The notes beneath the pieces are model-generated. The model was not told the origin of the DNA. It saw nothing but the letters and a program-made list of their open reading frames with translations, and did not search any database. 64,000 nucleotides of DNA from Megalonaias nervosa (taxonomy: Eukaryota; Mollusca; Bivalvia; Unionida; Unionidae): contig JAECUM010006794.1 of the NCBI GenBank assembly GCA_016617855.1, forward strand, positions 62,001 through 126,000, read 5' to 3'. The position numbers and the translations under genes are program-made. Below are positions 35,035 to 49,951 of this stretch, piece after piece. Position 1 is the stretch's first letter; each line of letters opens with the position of its first letter.

Positions 35035-36476
35035 AAAGAGTAGGATATAATTTTGTTGTCAACTCAAGCCAAGCAGTAAACAAGTGAGATTAAGAACCAA
35101 ATAAAAATTACTAATAATGGTGGAAAACCATATAAAGAGACATAGCAAGAAAATGTTAGAAACGGGGATATCCTGATCGATATTTTGGACCTTCGTGACA
35201 CAGTGGGATACAAATGAAATAGACCTTATCATTTTGCTTTTTGATGGAATGGGAATGATTCAAATATCTGTTTTCTAAATTTACATTATCTAACTAGTAC
35301 GTTAGCACTGGTGCTATGAACAGCTCATTAAATTTTATTACCATTTTTAGATACGTCTTACTTGTGTATTGTATTCTTATTTCAGCAAAATATTGACATC
35401 GAAAATAGTAGTGATATTCATCTTTCGTGAGGCACACGATTCACCTTTTCCTTCCATTATATCCACATTTTGTCATCTTTCAGTTTAAATGGGAAAAACT
35501 ACGATTCGTTGTACATAACTGTGCGAAAATTATTCTATACTTTTAAAATATAAGCCTTTTCGGTTTAGGTTACTCCCCTTGAATTGGAACTCTTCTGTCC
35601 ACTAGTGCGCAATGCCCTCTTGGCACCTCAACTTCCGGGGACTATTGCTCCAAATACCCGAAAGCTATCACACTGTTATAATAAGCAGTTGGAAAACCTG
35701 AAGGATCCAACTTAAAGCAAGCCCAATACGTTGAAGTTCTGTATATCAGCAGATATTAGTTCTCCTTAAGATGTAAATAGGTATAGCTGGATTTAGATTC
35801 ATTTTGTTTCATATGCTTACAAAAGAGATATTGCATACTGTCGAAACATCTTGTCCGCTGAGATTTCCTTTCATATCGAGATCCCTTTAAATAATTCTCG
35901 GTCAGTACGCTTTGTTATGATAATTAACCTTCTCCCGAAGATCAAAGCAATACAAGTCAATAAGTTAAGCTATTGACACCATAGTGTATACGCTGATCTG
36001 ATATTGTGACAGGTAACTGTTCATAATCAAAAGTTGCCGAATTGACTGAAAACAGAGAAAGTACCAAAGTTAAATTGGACTCCAGTGGATTTTGAAGGTT
36101 GAGTTATATTTCTTCAGTTCACTTGTCGCTAAAATCTAATCTGATTAAAGTATTTTTAAAAACAATTGAAGCTACTGAACGGAACCGAACAGATCAAGAC
36201 TACATTGAGACAAAAAACCATAGGCTGCGTATGTAAGGCATATGAGTCTAGTACAAAGGTTTATTATATAAGCAACCATCATGATGTATTACAAATAAAA
36301 AGAGGGGAGGGACAAACGATAACACTCTAAGAGGCATAAAATGAGGGAGAAAACATGGAGTATCTAAGGAGAATCTAAAGACACGTGAGCAATGATTTAA
36401 ATGAAAACGATTTGGACATGTTTCACTTAATATTTAAGAGTCACAAACTGTTGGAATGGTAACTCAGTATAGGTAG

Positions 36477-37345
36477 TGTTATGACTTTATGGTCACAAAC
36501 TAAGTAACAGAAAGAAGCAAAGCCAACAAGTTTTTTTAAAACATAACACATAATTTAATTATCAATTTTATAAATGAAAATGTGAGAGGAACTTACAGTA
36601 TTATGAAGTGAATCCAAAATAATCCTGACAAAATTCTATGATAAAGTCCAAATGAAAGAAAAGTTCCGTATAAATTTCAAAACCGGAAATGTACTGGTCC
36701 GCCAAGAATCATGACGTCGTCAAAATGACGTTGTCCATAACTCCTTTGAATAATGCACAGTAGTTAATAAATAATATTATAGTCGAAATAACGAACGCTT
36801 TATATTTCGACTGAACAGTCGAAACAAATGTTTTTCCTCTCGAATAATACCAAAGTGCAACATAAAACACGTATGCAGACTCACAAGAGGAACACAAGAA
36901 ATAAGAATGAATCCAAAATAGGAATTAATCTGATTGCTCATTTCTCTCCTTATAAACACCTTCTATTGTGACTGTATTTCACAACATTGCACGCGTGACA
37001 GATATTACTACTCAATTTATTTCAAAATGGTTCATTCATGTGACCCAGTCCAACCAATGGGAAATTACCTAATTCTTATAGATCCAAACCCCACCAGCCA
37101 ATGATAAATTAACCCAAAAACGTCCTCAAGTCTTATTATTAAGATTATTATTAGTAATTGTTAACACTTACGTAAGCATCTATTTATAGATCCTATAAAA
37201 TTGTACGCTCTTATTATTTCTAAAACAGGCTCTAGTCACGTGGACAAAATCTACCTGAAAATGATCTGCACAATTTACAGCCATGAATAAAAATTACAAA
37301 ACTTGATAAGACCAGTAGTTAACAAAACTATTGCTATACATAATA
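36477..37345 (-). mobile_element. Complete solo LTR (Ty3/gypsy type), 869 bp, TSD gtag
   Basis: It starts (plus strand) TGTTATGACTTTATGG and ends TATACATAATA, the inverse of a TGTTATG-like start with one change. The 4-bp duplication gtag flanks it at 36,473-36,476 and 37,346-37,349. Same family and orientation as the LTR in intron 1. Confidence 0.75.
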
Positions 37346-38075
37346 GTAGCTATCGGTTATCTTTTCAGTTTCTAATTCTTTCATAATTTTGCTTATAATA
37401 ATCGCGAGTAGTTTTTCTCATGTGTTATTAAATGTTGATTTTTCGGTCGCATGTAACAATATTTCATAATCAAATTCATTATATCCTCCGAGAAAAATTC
37501 GCACTCAAAATGGAATTCATTTATTATTATTATTATATAAAATTAAATTTTGACATTTTAAACCTTTTATTTCATCATACGGAATTTTAATATTTTGAAA
37601 ATTTTCAACCCCTACTTTATGGTTCGACATCAATAAATTCGAGATAGGTAAGTTCGCTTTTTTAGGTAATTTGATTAAATATTCTTCCAATTTGACAACC
37701 CATTTAATAAATTGTACGATTTTGTATTTGCTCGATTTTTCTGAAAACAGATATCAAATGTTGCTTGTGTTAATCACAGAGCACGGCTTTAATATAATTC
37801 TTTATAGTATTACTGTTATCGATTGTATTATTTGACCATGTATCATATAATCCTACCTTTCAAGACTTGTCCTTGTATGCGTTGTTAGTATATGCTTAAA
37901 AAGTCAAACGCTTCACAGATTCTCTTATCAACGAATAATATTGTTGATTGCATAGTTCCCGGAGAAATAATATTGACCTTGACACTTTCATACAATTTAG
38001 CTAAAGTCTAAAATGTCATGTTGTTTATAAATTAGAAGGGCTTTGATATAAGAAATTTTAAATATGGTCCTCGTG

Positions 38076-38077
<2 letters not shown>

Positions 38078-38166
<89 letters not shown>
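38078..38166. repeat. (AT)n microsatellite
   Basis: Pure AT tract of about 88 bases. Confidence 0.95.
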
Positions 38167-38170
<4 letters not shown>

Positions 38171-38245
38171 ACAACTTTCATTTAAATTTGATTAAAATAG
38201 TTGAGGATGACGCCGTATCCAATGAAATTTACAGACCCGAAGCAC

Positions 38246-38521
38246 AGACATATCTGTTCGATACGACAGGGTTCGAAATCCGGTCGAGTCATATCAAAGA
38301 CAAAAAAAATGGTATTAACAGCTGCCTCGCTTGGCGCTCAGCATTACGAGGCTAGTGTTAGGACTGGTCGGTCTGGTGTCAAGATAATATGAATGGGTGG
38401 GACATCATGCTATATGTCTGCGGCATGATACTTCATTGCTAGACACCACTATAAACTGCCACACTGCAGACGTCGTAGTGGCATGACTGAAAATTCTTTA
38501 AAGCTAAGTTAAAAATCCAAA

Positions 38522-38524
<3 letters not shown>
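38246..38524 (+). repeat. tRNA-headed SINE with conserved central domain, copy 2
   Basis: Decayed head with GGGTTCGAAATCCGGTCGAG, then CAGCTGCCTCGCTTGGCGCT, GTTAGGACTGGTCGGTCTGG and the tail GTTAAAAATCCAAATC running into (CA)n at 38,524-38,583. Opposite in orientation to copy 1 at 27,950-28,249. Confidence 0.7.
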
Positions 38525-38576
<52 letters not shown>

Positions 38577-38583
38577 CACACAT
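38524..38583. repeat. (CA)n microsatellite
   Basis: About 58 bases with one CG interruption. It begins at the SINE tail, as in copy 1. Confidence 0.95.
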
Positions 38584-39477
38584 CCTACAAATTTGGGCGT
38601 AGGTATTCGATACTAGCATGGTCATTTGTCCGCTGACACAATCATTATACAGATTTAAGATTTCTGTTAATCGTTTGACGGTTAAACAGTGCAAATCCTC
38701 TACACTAAAGTCGATATTCTTTGAACGTTCTGACAGTTTGATTCTTTGTAAATCTCCCAACAGTGAGCGCTTTCGTTTTGGATTTTCAAGATTTTGCGAG
38801 ATAACCCGAGGGCGTAATTTTCATGTGTTGTGAAACTGGTCTATTCCCTTAGACCGCCATAGTGCCTCTATCCAATATTATCCCCCGCCCCCCATAATAG
38901 TAACGATATGCAAATCATACGTAGTGCTTCTTTGTTAAAATGAAAATGAATTTGAAATAAATTTATTTAAAAATTTAACTATTAGAAACGTCTTAAAAGT
39001 TTTGATCATTATTATCTTATTTAATAAGTTATTGATAGCCTTTTGGGATGCAAACATCAGCATTCACATTATGTTCAAATAGGACGGGAATAGAAGACAT
39101 TATCTTCATCATTCATCACACCAGTTTATTGGTGCTATTTTTCATTACATTAAATAATATTCCATATGTTTTTTGTAACAATTATATCAATTTCACCACA
39201 GTAGCCGTGTACAAAAATATAAAATCTATATCTTATAAATAATTTTTCAAGATCCAATTTAACAACATAATTTTAAATTCACTTAAAACTATTGCATAGA
39301 GAAACTAAATCACATTTCCTTGTGCTTTAATTTGTGAATCTTAGGCCAGAGATTGGCACATTCAACTGAAACCTAATTATGTTTCCCATCAAGTATTTTA
39401 AATACACTGTTCACATCATATTTCCGAGTAACAGATTTAGTTGTAGTTTAATTGTTGATGTATTTGCCATTGCAAAA

Positions 39478-39478
<1 letters not shown>

Positions 39479-39556
<78 letters not shown>
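39479..39556. repeat. (AT)n microsatellite
   Basis: Pure AT tract of about 78 bases. Confidence 0.95.
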
Positions 39557-39558
<2 letters not shown>

Positions 39559-41710
39559 TCTTTCTTACTTTCCTCCGTCGCCAAAGTACTCATGAACTAA
39601 ACCCTGACATCCGCTGTTTGTATCGCTTGGCATGGTCTTGCAGTTTCTCAGGAAAGAGCGTAAGAAATCGTCATTCCAAGACAAGGCCTATTCCACGTTG
39701 TCAAATATAAACACGAAATACAAAATGGTCACCGTACGTAAAGTGTTATTCCGCGTGTATTTACAACTCCTACAATACAAGATTTGTCCGGAAATATTCT
39801 CTTTATATTGCCGAAAGTTGACCGTAACTCAAGACCCGCGAAGAATGCCGGTTAGTATTTAAAATTAACACCGACGTGTGCCGACATAATTGTCTCCAGG
39901 GAATTTAACATTTCAAAAAGAATAAGCGGGATCATTCCCAAAAATGTATGTCAGTATCAGTATAGGTTTGGGGTTGATTTATAGGACTACACCTACAGAT
40001 ATTAATTACATTTGCAACTGACCTAAGAAAGAGAAGAATAACTTACCACAAAAACACTTTCATGTCACTTTATTACTATTAATAAACTTTAATTTCACGG
40101 AAAACTTCATATAAGTATTCTCATTATAGAAGTGACAGTTCCATCAGAGTACTATTCAACAAAACATTGCACACATAAATCATGGCACTTACGAATGCTA
40201 AATTTTACTGTTCGTATTTCTGAAATGTCATCATTCAGGAAAATAAAACAATACCACATATGTCCCATTTGTTCAAAACGAAGTTTGAAATATAATAAAT
40301 TATCTGTCAAGAAAGTGACCAGAATTTTAAAGTAGTCAGTATATCACCAAGATAAAACACATAATGGTTTCATCACAAGATAGAATAAAATGATTAAGTA
40401 CATTTGGATTACTCAATTTTCTTTACAACTGAAAGAATCGCACTTTTTAAAATGCAGTATTTATGAATATTCTTTGTAATATAGGCATATGATCAGTGTG
40501 TTTGTCATGCATGTGAATTTTGTTTTTTTTAGGGGGGCGGGCAGGAGGTCACATTCTTCTTTCATGCTGTTTAAAGATGATTATTCGGTGTATTAATGTA
40601 TTAATCAAAAGAAAAATAAAAAAAGGGTCGTATAGATGTTTGGGTCACAAACGTTTATTTATCATTTGCAGTTCTTTTTTCCTCCTTTTAAAATTCGTCG
40701 TAACAAACAATTCACTCTACATATATGGTAAATTCAGAAGATGATAATGTTTATTCTTGTTTTCCTTTTGCGATATCAGAAACATATTGGGAACCAACTA
40801 CGGTTTTTATTGGGATAAATGGTTAGTATCGTTTAATTCCTCTGTTCTTTTAAAAATTCACATTCATCGGTGTACTTACATAATTTTATTGATTGACTAA
40901 TTAATGTAATTATTAATTCATTACTTATTTAACCGATTCATTTGTGTTTTTATTAATATATTCATTTATGTATCTAAGTACATGGCATTTCCACTCAAAA
41001 AGATTTAAAAACATAAAGGAACACAAGAATACGTGAACTAAAGTAAATACACGAAGTTACTTAAAGAATTCAAACTTTAAAACTACGTTATATAATTATT
41101 TGAGGAAACAAAAATCAAACAAAGAACTACCCGGGAATGAAAAAAAGTAGATAAAATTTTACGGGAAATGTCTAAACTATAACAGCTATGGAACTTCAAG
41201 GTACCCAATTCAACGAAATCAACTTCACAGCATCGCATTTTCAACTTAAATGCCTGTGCAACAAAAGACATTTACAGTAAATGTCTATTAACACGGTTTC
41301 TGCACTAGACTTCCCAACCTTTGCACCGTGTTATGTATATTGGGTATTTGAAAAAAGGGTAAACGACCCACCCACCCATCTAAAATCTTTAGCAGTGGTT
41401 TCTGTATCCCAGATCTCTCGAAGTCATGCGAATCTGGTTGAACAAGAAGAAATATACCAGGTGAAATAAATCACAAGACTGAAAAATAAAACGAAGAGAA
41501 TAAACAACATTATTAGGGAGCCTGATATCTACTGCCAAACTGGCTTTTATGTTTTGAAGTCGATAATACAAAATGCATCACAGCTATGTATTCGTAGCCA
41601 ACGATTTTCTTTTAAATCTCTCCCACGCTTTCTATTGATGTTGTGTCGCTTGAGAGCACATGCATGCCTCTGAATGGTAACCTTATACAGTTTTACAGCA
41701 GTCTTATTTC

Positions 41711-41712
<2 letters not shown>

Positions 41713-41755
<43 letters not shown>
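41713..41755. repeat. (GA)n microsatellite
   Basis: Pure GA tract of about 43 bases. Confidence 0.95.
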
Positions 41756-41756
<1 letters not shown>

Positions 41757-43904
41757 ATTTGTAATGGCACAACAACAGTTTGGGAACGTACAAAGGCTGA
41801 ACACAAAAGCCAAAAGAACACCTGGGTTGTTACATGTTTGAATCACAATGGGGAGTTTACAAAAAAAGTGTTAAATAATAAAAGAAAGAAAAAACCCTAA
41901 TTGAAACACTGTCCTCGAATAAGAACACCACAAGTATGATTCTTGTTGCTTCCAGATTGACATAGATTCTTTAATTTATATCACAGATAAGGTGCTCATT
42001 TTTATGGAAAGAAAACCAAATTGTTTGACACACTTCCAGGCTGCGGACAAAGGACGAAAACCATTCGTGCCAAAAATCTACGCCATCTCAATAATACAAG
42101 CTAATTTGATATATATCTCATTCATGCATATAAGGTTTATTTAGGATAGGTGCTAATGGCAAGTATTTTTTATTATCTCTAGACAGGTATTAAGAACAAA
42201 TCACTGATAATACCCGAAGATATAAACTTTGGCTGATTAATATTTAGAGAACTAGAGGCAGTGAAAGAACAGAGAATAGTAAAATATAATAGGACAAATA
42301 TAATAGGATTGCTTTTTTTTCAATAAATAAATTAATACATCGAAAATATCTAATACCAGAACTAACGAAAGGTATAGTACTCTAAAAACTGATAAACCAG
42401 TAAGACTTGAGGATTTCACAAATTTAAAAATGGCTATCCCAGTCAGTCCAAAGGGAGACAGATATGTTGTCTTATGATATTAATGATGTTTGCAATGCCA
42501 GTTCCATTGGGTACAGCTATTTGGAGCATTAGTACAATGTATGAAAATTTACCTACACCATCAAACATAATCTAAACATCTCAGGTAGTAGTTTATGCAA
42601 ATCATATATATATGTATAAATAGGTATAGAAATAGCGATTGGTCTGGTGGGTTGGTCACTGTCGGATATCAGTTGCTCCAGATTCATGCGAATCGGTTAA
42701 GGGGTTCGGCCTAACTTTCGTTGTAGACATGGCCTCTATGATTACGTGTCGCTAAAGAGGTACAGGTGAGCTCGCCTCAGAAGCCGTTTGACACCGGTGA
42801 CTGGATGCGAAGTTTATCGATGCGATACCTCTTAAGTTCCTTGATTACCAGGGGTTAAACTATTTAGAAAGGCTAACACTTAGTTACCAGGTTGAGTTTT
42901 TACTGAACTTCATGCGAAATTAAGAACCTGCAATCGTATTAAATTTTATTGTTACTCCAGAACTGCCAAAATGTACTCAACCAGAACCTCCGTCTGTGTT
43001 ATCTCATTTTTAACTCCATCAATCTCTGTTAGAATAATCTGTTTACATGACAAATCTGCAGTATACTAAGTCGAAGGATACAAACCAATAACGCTGTCAT
43101 CAGTCTGAAAACGTCTGAAGCTTTACTCCGAATGTGTCATCATTTATCCCGTATGACAGGTTCCTGTTTATAAATCTATCGGCTAAGTATAAAAAATAGA
43201 TCATTCAAGCAAGAATGACAATCTGCTATCAAAATGATTTCGTGGTTTGTACTTTAAAATTGGGTAAGCATCACAATTTTGACGGAGAATCTGTCAAGTG
43301 AGGCAGCAGGAAATTATACGGAATAATTGAATGAGAACATAACGATTGACAAGGTTTATGTTCAAAATAGATATTATTAGATATTATAGAACCGGAAATT
43401 ATTCGACAGGAGCAAATTGTTACAATGGTTACCGCAGCAGTTCTATTAATAATCATAAGCTCACCTTGTTTAGCTTTATTAAAGAGCAACTCAACGACCG
43501 AACTTTGTTTTTTTTAAATATAAAATTTTTATTTCCTTGAAACTCACTTTGATAATACTGCTCGGGTAAAGGTACCAAATTAAGAAGCTATAAACTCGTT
43601 CACAATGATATAAATCAGCTTGGAGACGGTGTTGCAATTTCTGTGAACAAAATACATACTGCAGGTGACAATATGAACTTTACTTTATAAGCTATAAGAT
43701 GATTTGGAAGCAACTATTTCTCAAAAGTGAAACAATTTTATGATGCTTTGCTTGATGAAGAACAAAAAACAAATGCTGATGCTTCCGATGCATTTTCTTT
43801 ATCTAATGATGCAACACTACACTTTACATTGTTATCACAAGTGATCGCAACGTACATCTACTAAAAAGACATACACACAAACATAACCAAAACATAAACA
43901 TGCT

Positions 43905-44128
43905 GCACGAGATTCTTGTCCCAAGTAAGGGACCGGCCTTTTTTTTTGGGGGGGGGGGGGATGGATGTGGGTAGAGGTGATGTGTGTGTGAATAGCCTTA
44001 ACTAGCCATTCACAAAGTTATTGTCACTATGTTAATCATGCCACAGAATGCAAGCATCAAGGATGGCAGAGAATGGTTTGGGGTGTGTATTATCAGCCTT
44101 AGAATAGCTATCCTGTCTACCATGTACG

Positions 44129-44183
<55 letters not shown>

Positions 44184-44480
44184 AGTGTTCGTTCTTCACG
44201 CCGACCTGATAGAGTACCCCAAAAAAATATAAAAAAAACAAAAAAACAAGCAAACTGCACGAGATTCTTATCCAAAAAAGGAACCGGCAGTTTGAGGGGT
44301 GGAGATAGGTGAATAGCCCCAACTACCCACTCACATAGTTAATGTCACTATTTTCATACAGCCACCGAATGCAAGTACCAAGAATAGCAAAGAGTGTAGA
44401 GTGCAAATAGTCAGCCTTAGTAAAATTACACAGGATAAATTGTTATCCTATCTACCATATACATGAGAGAGAGAGAGATG
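43905..44480 (+). repeat. Local tandem duplication, each copy ending in (GA)n
   Basis: The first copy starts near 43,905 and the second near 44,255. Both run from GCACGAGATTCTT through AATAGCC, TAATGTCACTA-like and AGCCTTAG words to CTACCAT followed by GAGAGA. The GA tract is about 50 bases in the first copy (44,131-44,180) and short in the second (44,465-44,477). Confidence 0.7.
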
Positions 44481-44546
44481 GTGTTCTATAATGGAGTGCA
44501 TATTGACCTTAAAAGCATCGTCATCAACAACAGTACCAACAACAGC

Positions 44547-44547
<1 letters not shown>

Positions 44548-44588
<41 letters not shown>

Positions 44589-44611
44589 CATCATCATCAT
44601 CATCATTATTT
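44548..44611. repeat. (AAT)n / (ATC)n microsatellite
   Basis: An AAT run of about 40 bases followed by an ATC run. Confidence 0.9.
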
Positions 44612-45969
44612 GTAATACAGGCCATCGGACAAAAATAGATACAAAATTAGCATGCGGTAACATCAAACTGAGATGTGCGTGGCTAACACTAGCAGCATAC
44701 TAGAACGTTAATGAAATATAAATGCAATGTACCTTACTCAACGACACCACCATTGATAAGACGTTACAATAACTGGTTGTACATTCATACAGCACTATGC
44801 AGACATATTAGAAAAATTAACATATCACAAACGTATACAGAGTGGTATTAACTTATTTGTTTTATTTTCCATTACATTTAATCCGTCCATCAAGGCTTTA
44901 CTTACACAGATTTCTGATATAACCTGACTAGAATCATAAATGGGCACATATTAGTCAAATGTTTCTATAATTTGATTTTTACACACAAATAAAGGAATAT
45001 ACTTTTTCTAATTTAAGATTTTCGGCTTATCTTATCTTCATAGCAAATTTGTTGTTTCTTCCTAAATTTGATGCCATCGGCAAATTCCCTGCTGTTAACA
45101 TAAATTTTTTATATATACGTATCACCTGAAGCAACTGAATATTTTGATGTTTAAAATCACTTTTGCGCAATTATTAAAAGGGAATCTATTTTATCATTTA
45201 TTTCACCATTTTTTTTTTACTAACATGAAAATATTTTTCACATCGTTGTATAAACATTTCTATAAATATTTGCTCATCGCCAATGTCTTCCCTTAACCAT
45301 ATATCGCAAAATACATATTTAGAAAAAATTTTCTGATACTGTTTATCTAACAATCACAGTTTTCACCTCATTTCATTTGAAAATTGTAGCAATGTTTCGA
45401 GAGTTTGCTGTCCGGCATTTTCAAATTTCGAAAGGAAACTTTAAATATCGGAATAAACCTAATATTTTCATGTTGATTCTACCCACTTCATGGTAAGCAA
45501 AAACATTCCAAATATCTATTTACAAAATCAGATAAACCTGCCTTATGAAAATCCCAAACTTCTGATCTATAATTAAGATTAGGTAAAATTTTAGTGTCGA
45601 CGCTATGCTTCAATGTTTTAAAAAGTAATTCTTCAAGTCTAGTTAATTTCCTTTTAAAGAATGAACATGCGCTGAAGATTGGGCGGATAGTGTTTCTAAC
45701 AAGTGTATCATGAGCTTTTGAACGAAATATACATAATCCAAATACTTAGAAAATATTTCAGTTAGGACTTGCTTCGAACAGTAATCACATTTTTCATAGT
45801 TACGAAGTAATAGTAATAACTTGTAATAATTTTTGTTGATGTTCGTATGGATGATATTGTCAACCTTTAATGGTTGTAACTGATGTTCAAGAGGAATGGA
45901 TTTCAACATATGTTTTTTTCTAATAATTGAGGAAGGTTGATAATTATGAGCAATAATGATCACTATAAC

Positions 45970-45970
<1 letters not shown>

Positions 45971-46018
<48 letters not shown>
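45971..46018. repeat. (TTA)n microsatellite, with a (GAT)n tract nearby
   Basis: Pure TTA tract. A GAT run follows at about 46,135-46,162. Confidence 0.9.
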
Positions 46019-46019
<1 letters not shown>

Positions 46020-49000
46020 ATTGATAATTTGAAGATCATGATGATGCTGTATATATCACTAAAACAAACAAATAAAACAATATTATATATGTTACTTTTT
46101 AAGCTACTATTATCTACTTTCTTACTGGAATGAGTGATGATGATGATGATGATGATGATGATGGTGATCATGATGCTGATGAGAACAAATAAGAGTTGAT
46201 ATCGTTGTAGTATATATTTTGTGGACTGATTACTGTGGTTGTTTAACTTTTTCATATTTTCCTTTCAGATTTAGGTGGTAATTTCTCACGTGCGATTGGT
46301 TTCTTGGAATCAATCCAGGGCTTCAATCTTCATAATCTGACTATAATATCAGAATATGACAATTGTGCACGCATCCCCTGAAATACACGTCCCTTACTCA
46401 CTTCACTTCAATGTTGTGATGGTATTAAAAAATAAAAGACCCTCCTTACAAGGGAATCGGTCACTGAACTGCAAAACTGTCTGGGCGGAAATACGCCAAA
46501 CGCACGTAGTATGTCCTTCGGAAATTGATCCAGTTTGTGATTTGATTGACAGGAGTGGAACTGCTAATTGAAATTGGCGCATTATCTTTCGACAATCATA
46601 TTAGTGATCATAGCGGCACACTTGTAAGTATTAAGATTGATTATGTTATTATAATGCATTTATTTGAAACGGAGGTGGGGGGAGGGGGCGTAAAAGGGCA
46701 ATGACGAAATGATTGGTCAATGGATGGACTCACATCTGGATATAGACCTGCAATCATTTTAGCGAGGCATGAAATATCCTTAATTTTATATCAATGCTAG
46801 GTCTCTGTGGTAAGCATTTTAAACAGTGTATTCACTCAAACAGTTAGTATAAACCAGGTTCCAAACATTGGCCTGATTCAAACTTGAAACGTGGTATTTG
46901 GATATGAGAAAGATTACGAAAAAAAGCACACAAACCTCACAACCTACTTTGCATCCTTGGCCACAAACGACAGTAGACAAAACACAAAATTTGAAAAGGA
47001 AGCCAAATAAACTTTATATAATAACATAGACGTTAGATTAAAAATAAAACTACAGATTAAACCAAATTTATTAGTGGCTTGTGATAAAATCTATCCCTCC
47101 CCCATTTGTAAGCACTGAATAGAAGCATATTCAAACTATACTCATGCATAGTTGCTGAATATTTTGTTTGCAATCTCTTCTATCGACGCCGCCGAAATTT
47201 GACAACTGAGAAATTAATGACAGTGATATTGTGGGTGTAATTTCATGCATATTGAATAATAACTTCTATAACTGCGAGGAACGATTAAACTGAACAGATT
47301 CCTTCCTTGTATAATATTCTCTAGCAACAAAACATTTTGTTTCTAAAGTTTTTATATTCTAAATGTTGTCTCTAGATTTATTGCAAGCCTCTCCTAATGG
47401 CTATGCTGAATGTTAAAGGGGGCACCACATTCATTGCGACCTTCAACGCAATGCAAGGACGATTGTTTGCAAAATCCATTGCAATATTACTGGTTGCTGA
47501 AAAGAAGAAGTGAAAACACAATTTCCATGATGGATATGTCACACCTGAGGCATGAAGAATTACAACATCAGTCATGTATCAAATAACAAAAATTGCACAT
47601 AAAAAATCTACTGACTGACACCTTTGTCAGGTGAACGGACCTTGATAATATGGTATTTGAATATATATTGGCAAATGTGTTAATGTGGTCATGTTATTGA
47701 ATAAATAATCTGTTCGTGTCAATAGTAATGGACTTTTACTGAATAAATAATCTGCTTATGTCAATAGTACGAAGAACAAGTAGGTATTGGAAATGTAGCA
47801 ATGTATATGCAGACTATTAGCAATACAAACTGTGTACCGTGCAAATAATATTTTGTTCTGTCACAACGCTGTCATTAGTCACTCGAAATGATAATGTACA
47901 CATGAGAAAACCATTGGTTTGGTAACCAGAAGAGAGAGTCTAATAGCGCGAAATCCTTGCAAGACATGCTTGTTGTGAAGACACTCCAGGTAATGTGGCA
48001 GTGAAGATCAATAATAACTACAACATCAAGCAGCAATAAGAATTATTTTACAGGTATGTACAATATGCCCTTATCCCTCGCTATAAGTTACCTCAGTATA
48101 AGACGATAACGTTATTAAGGCGAATACGGTCATGGATAACAGTTCAGTAATGACGCCCACATTGTGTTACATATGAAACCTTATACAACGGTTACCTCTG
48201 GCGAAGGGTACACAACAGTACTTCTTTGCTATTTATTGCTGTGCAATATGGTCATTTAAAAGCAACAATTGTTTGCTCTCATGGCGCAGTCTAAAACCAA
48301 CACCGATTTTCTCTCCGAAAGAATTAGAATGCCAGCTGTTCATCATCAGTATTATTTAATATGCACGAAAAAAAATGAATGTAATTTCAATAAGTGAGAT
48401 GCCACATATCTCAATGTAGCATAGGGTAAAAAAAAAATCCGTTTTTGGCAGGCGGAAGCATTTGGTGCACTCTTACCTTGTCACCCCATGCTTAAACTAT
48501 AAACCCTGGTAATTAACATTTCTTGCAGAGACAATGCAACAGAAATTTGGGGAATGATGCACGTTACTAACAATATAAAACTTGCAGTTTAAAGCATGGC
48601 ATTGTCATTCTGAAAGGCCTCTTCAAAATTCCGGTGGTTTTCAAAATCGATCACACCTATTTAGGCATTTGGTGAGTGCCGACTAAATGTAAGAACTATT
48701 AACTCAGAAATTGAAAAGCTTGAAAACGACAGTGCTTCAGTGAGCATGGGTAATTTAAAATTTTAAACACTTTTCAGCAAAAAATTCAGTAAGTTCAAAT
48801 GACAATCAAGACATATATTTCATTAACTAGAAAATCGTCACAACAAAAATATCAAGTGTATGGAAATAATTTAGCAGACTCTTAGCATTCGAGTCCACCT
48901 AGCAGGTGTGCGTAGGAATACCATACAAAATTTTAGCAAGGTAGCAAAGGCGCGTTCGTTGACATCTACGTCACACTTCCGATGTTCGTGAGACCACATC

Positions 49001-49951
49001 TAATTATCATTCTCCATCGTAGTGAAGGTATGGAATCTCCGTACATTTTTGCCAATGACCTTGTGCACCCACTAGTCTGGTTCCCTGAAGTGTATGCTCC
49101 CTGCTCCGCACTCTACTACACGAGTAACTAATCAGGAGACATTTTACTAACTACCGGTCTATGAAATTAGTATGGAAATACGTAGGCCGGGTACCAGCGA
49201 ATTATTTAGCGCCGAACGTGTGGAGAGTGTTGGGAGTAGCATCCGAATCGCCATCGTACGTACAACTAGCAAATTTAAGTTATGATTGATATCTACATGA
49301 CTACAGTTGTCATCCCTAGGCTGATTTGTGGTGATGTTTCTTGAACATTGCTTGTAGCATATAACATGGATATAATCAAAAAATTCAATCTGTCATTGAT
49401 TTTACTTGGTCGCTTGTGCAAATTTACATATAAGACTAGTAAAATTGTTTTGAACTTGTATCAAACGGAGAGACATAAAACACTATATATACTCAACTCT
49501 CTTTCCATTATAATATGTACTCAACAATGTATAAATACGTTCGTGTTATACGCTTGCTCTCAAATGCGTGCTCATAATGTCTACCAAACCGAGTAACACA
49601 CACAGATTGTTACATGCCACAATGGTACGTCGGCAAGGAAACGCGTCCAAACTTTGTTACGGTCATAATTTTTCTTTCATAAATAGCCGTATCTCGGTTT
49701 GCATTTGGTTTTGTCATTGTACGGTGGACACATTCACATAAAAACGCGTGAGACTTGGAAATGGGTGACTTACAGCGTGGAAGGCCAGGGTTACGGAAAT
49801 GGATGAAGTGAAAGATTTTGCTGGCAAAGCCGTTCATGTTTAATATTTATTAATACATATGTAAATCAAAGAGGAAAGTTTATATATAGTGTACGGAAAA
49901 TGCATTCTCTTTAAAATCAAAGTTTCAAAATAATTTTTTTTTTATTTGCAG

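Larger units (their letters stand above)
34786..49951 (+). other. Intron 2 of the beta-lactamase-like gene (15.2 kb), repeat-filled
   Basis: No further exon was recognised. It contains a 45-bp tandem repeat, a tRNA-like repeat, a solo LTR, a SINE, eight microsatellites and a local duplication, each listed separately. Stretches 35,035-36,476, 39,560-41,710, 41,760-43,900 and 46,165-49,951 show nothing I can support. Several frames of 60-100 codons occur by chance. Confidence 0.6.

Noticed and set aside
43590..43860. A stretch in intron 2 that reads KQFYDALLDEEQKTNADASD in one frame
   Set aside because: Short, with stops upstream, no splice signals and no known family. It may be a coding remnant but cannot be supported.
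46260..46640. Possible extra exon after TTTCCTTTCAG at about 46,268
   Set aside because: The following frame stops within a few codons and exon 2 joins exon 3 directly with family-consistent sequence.
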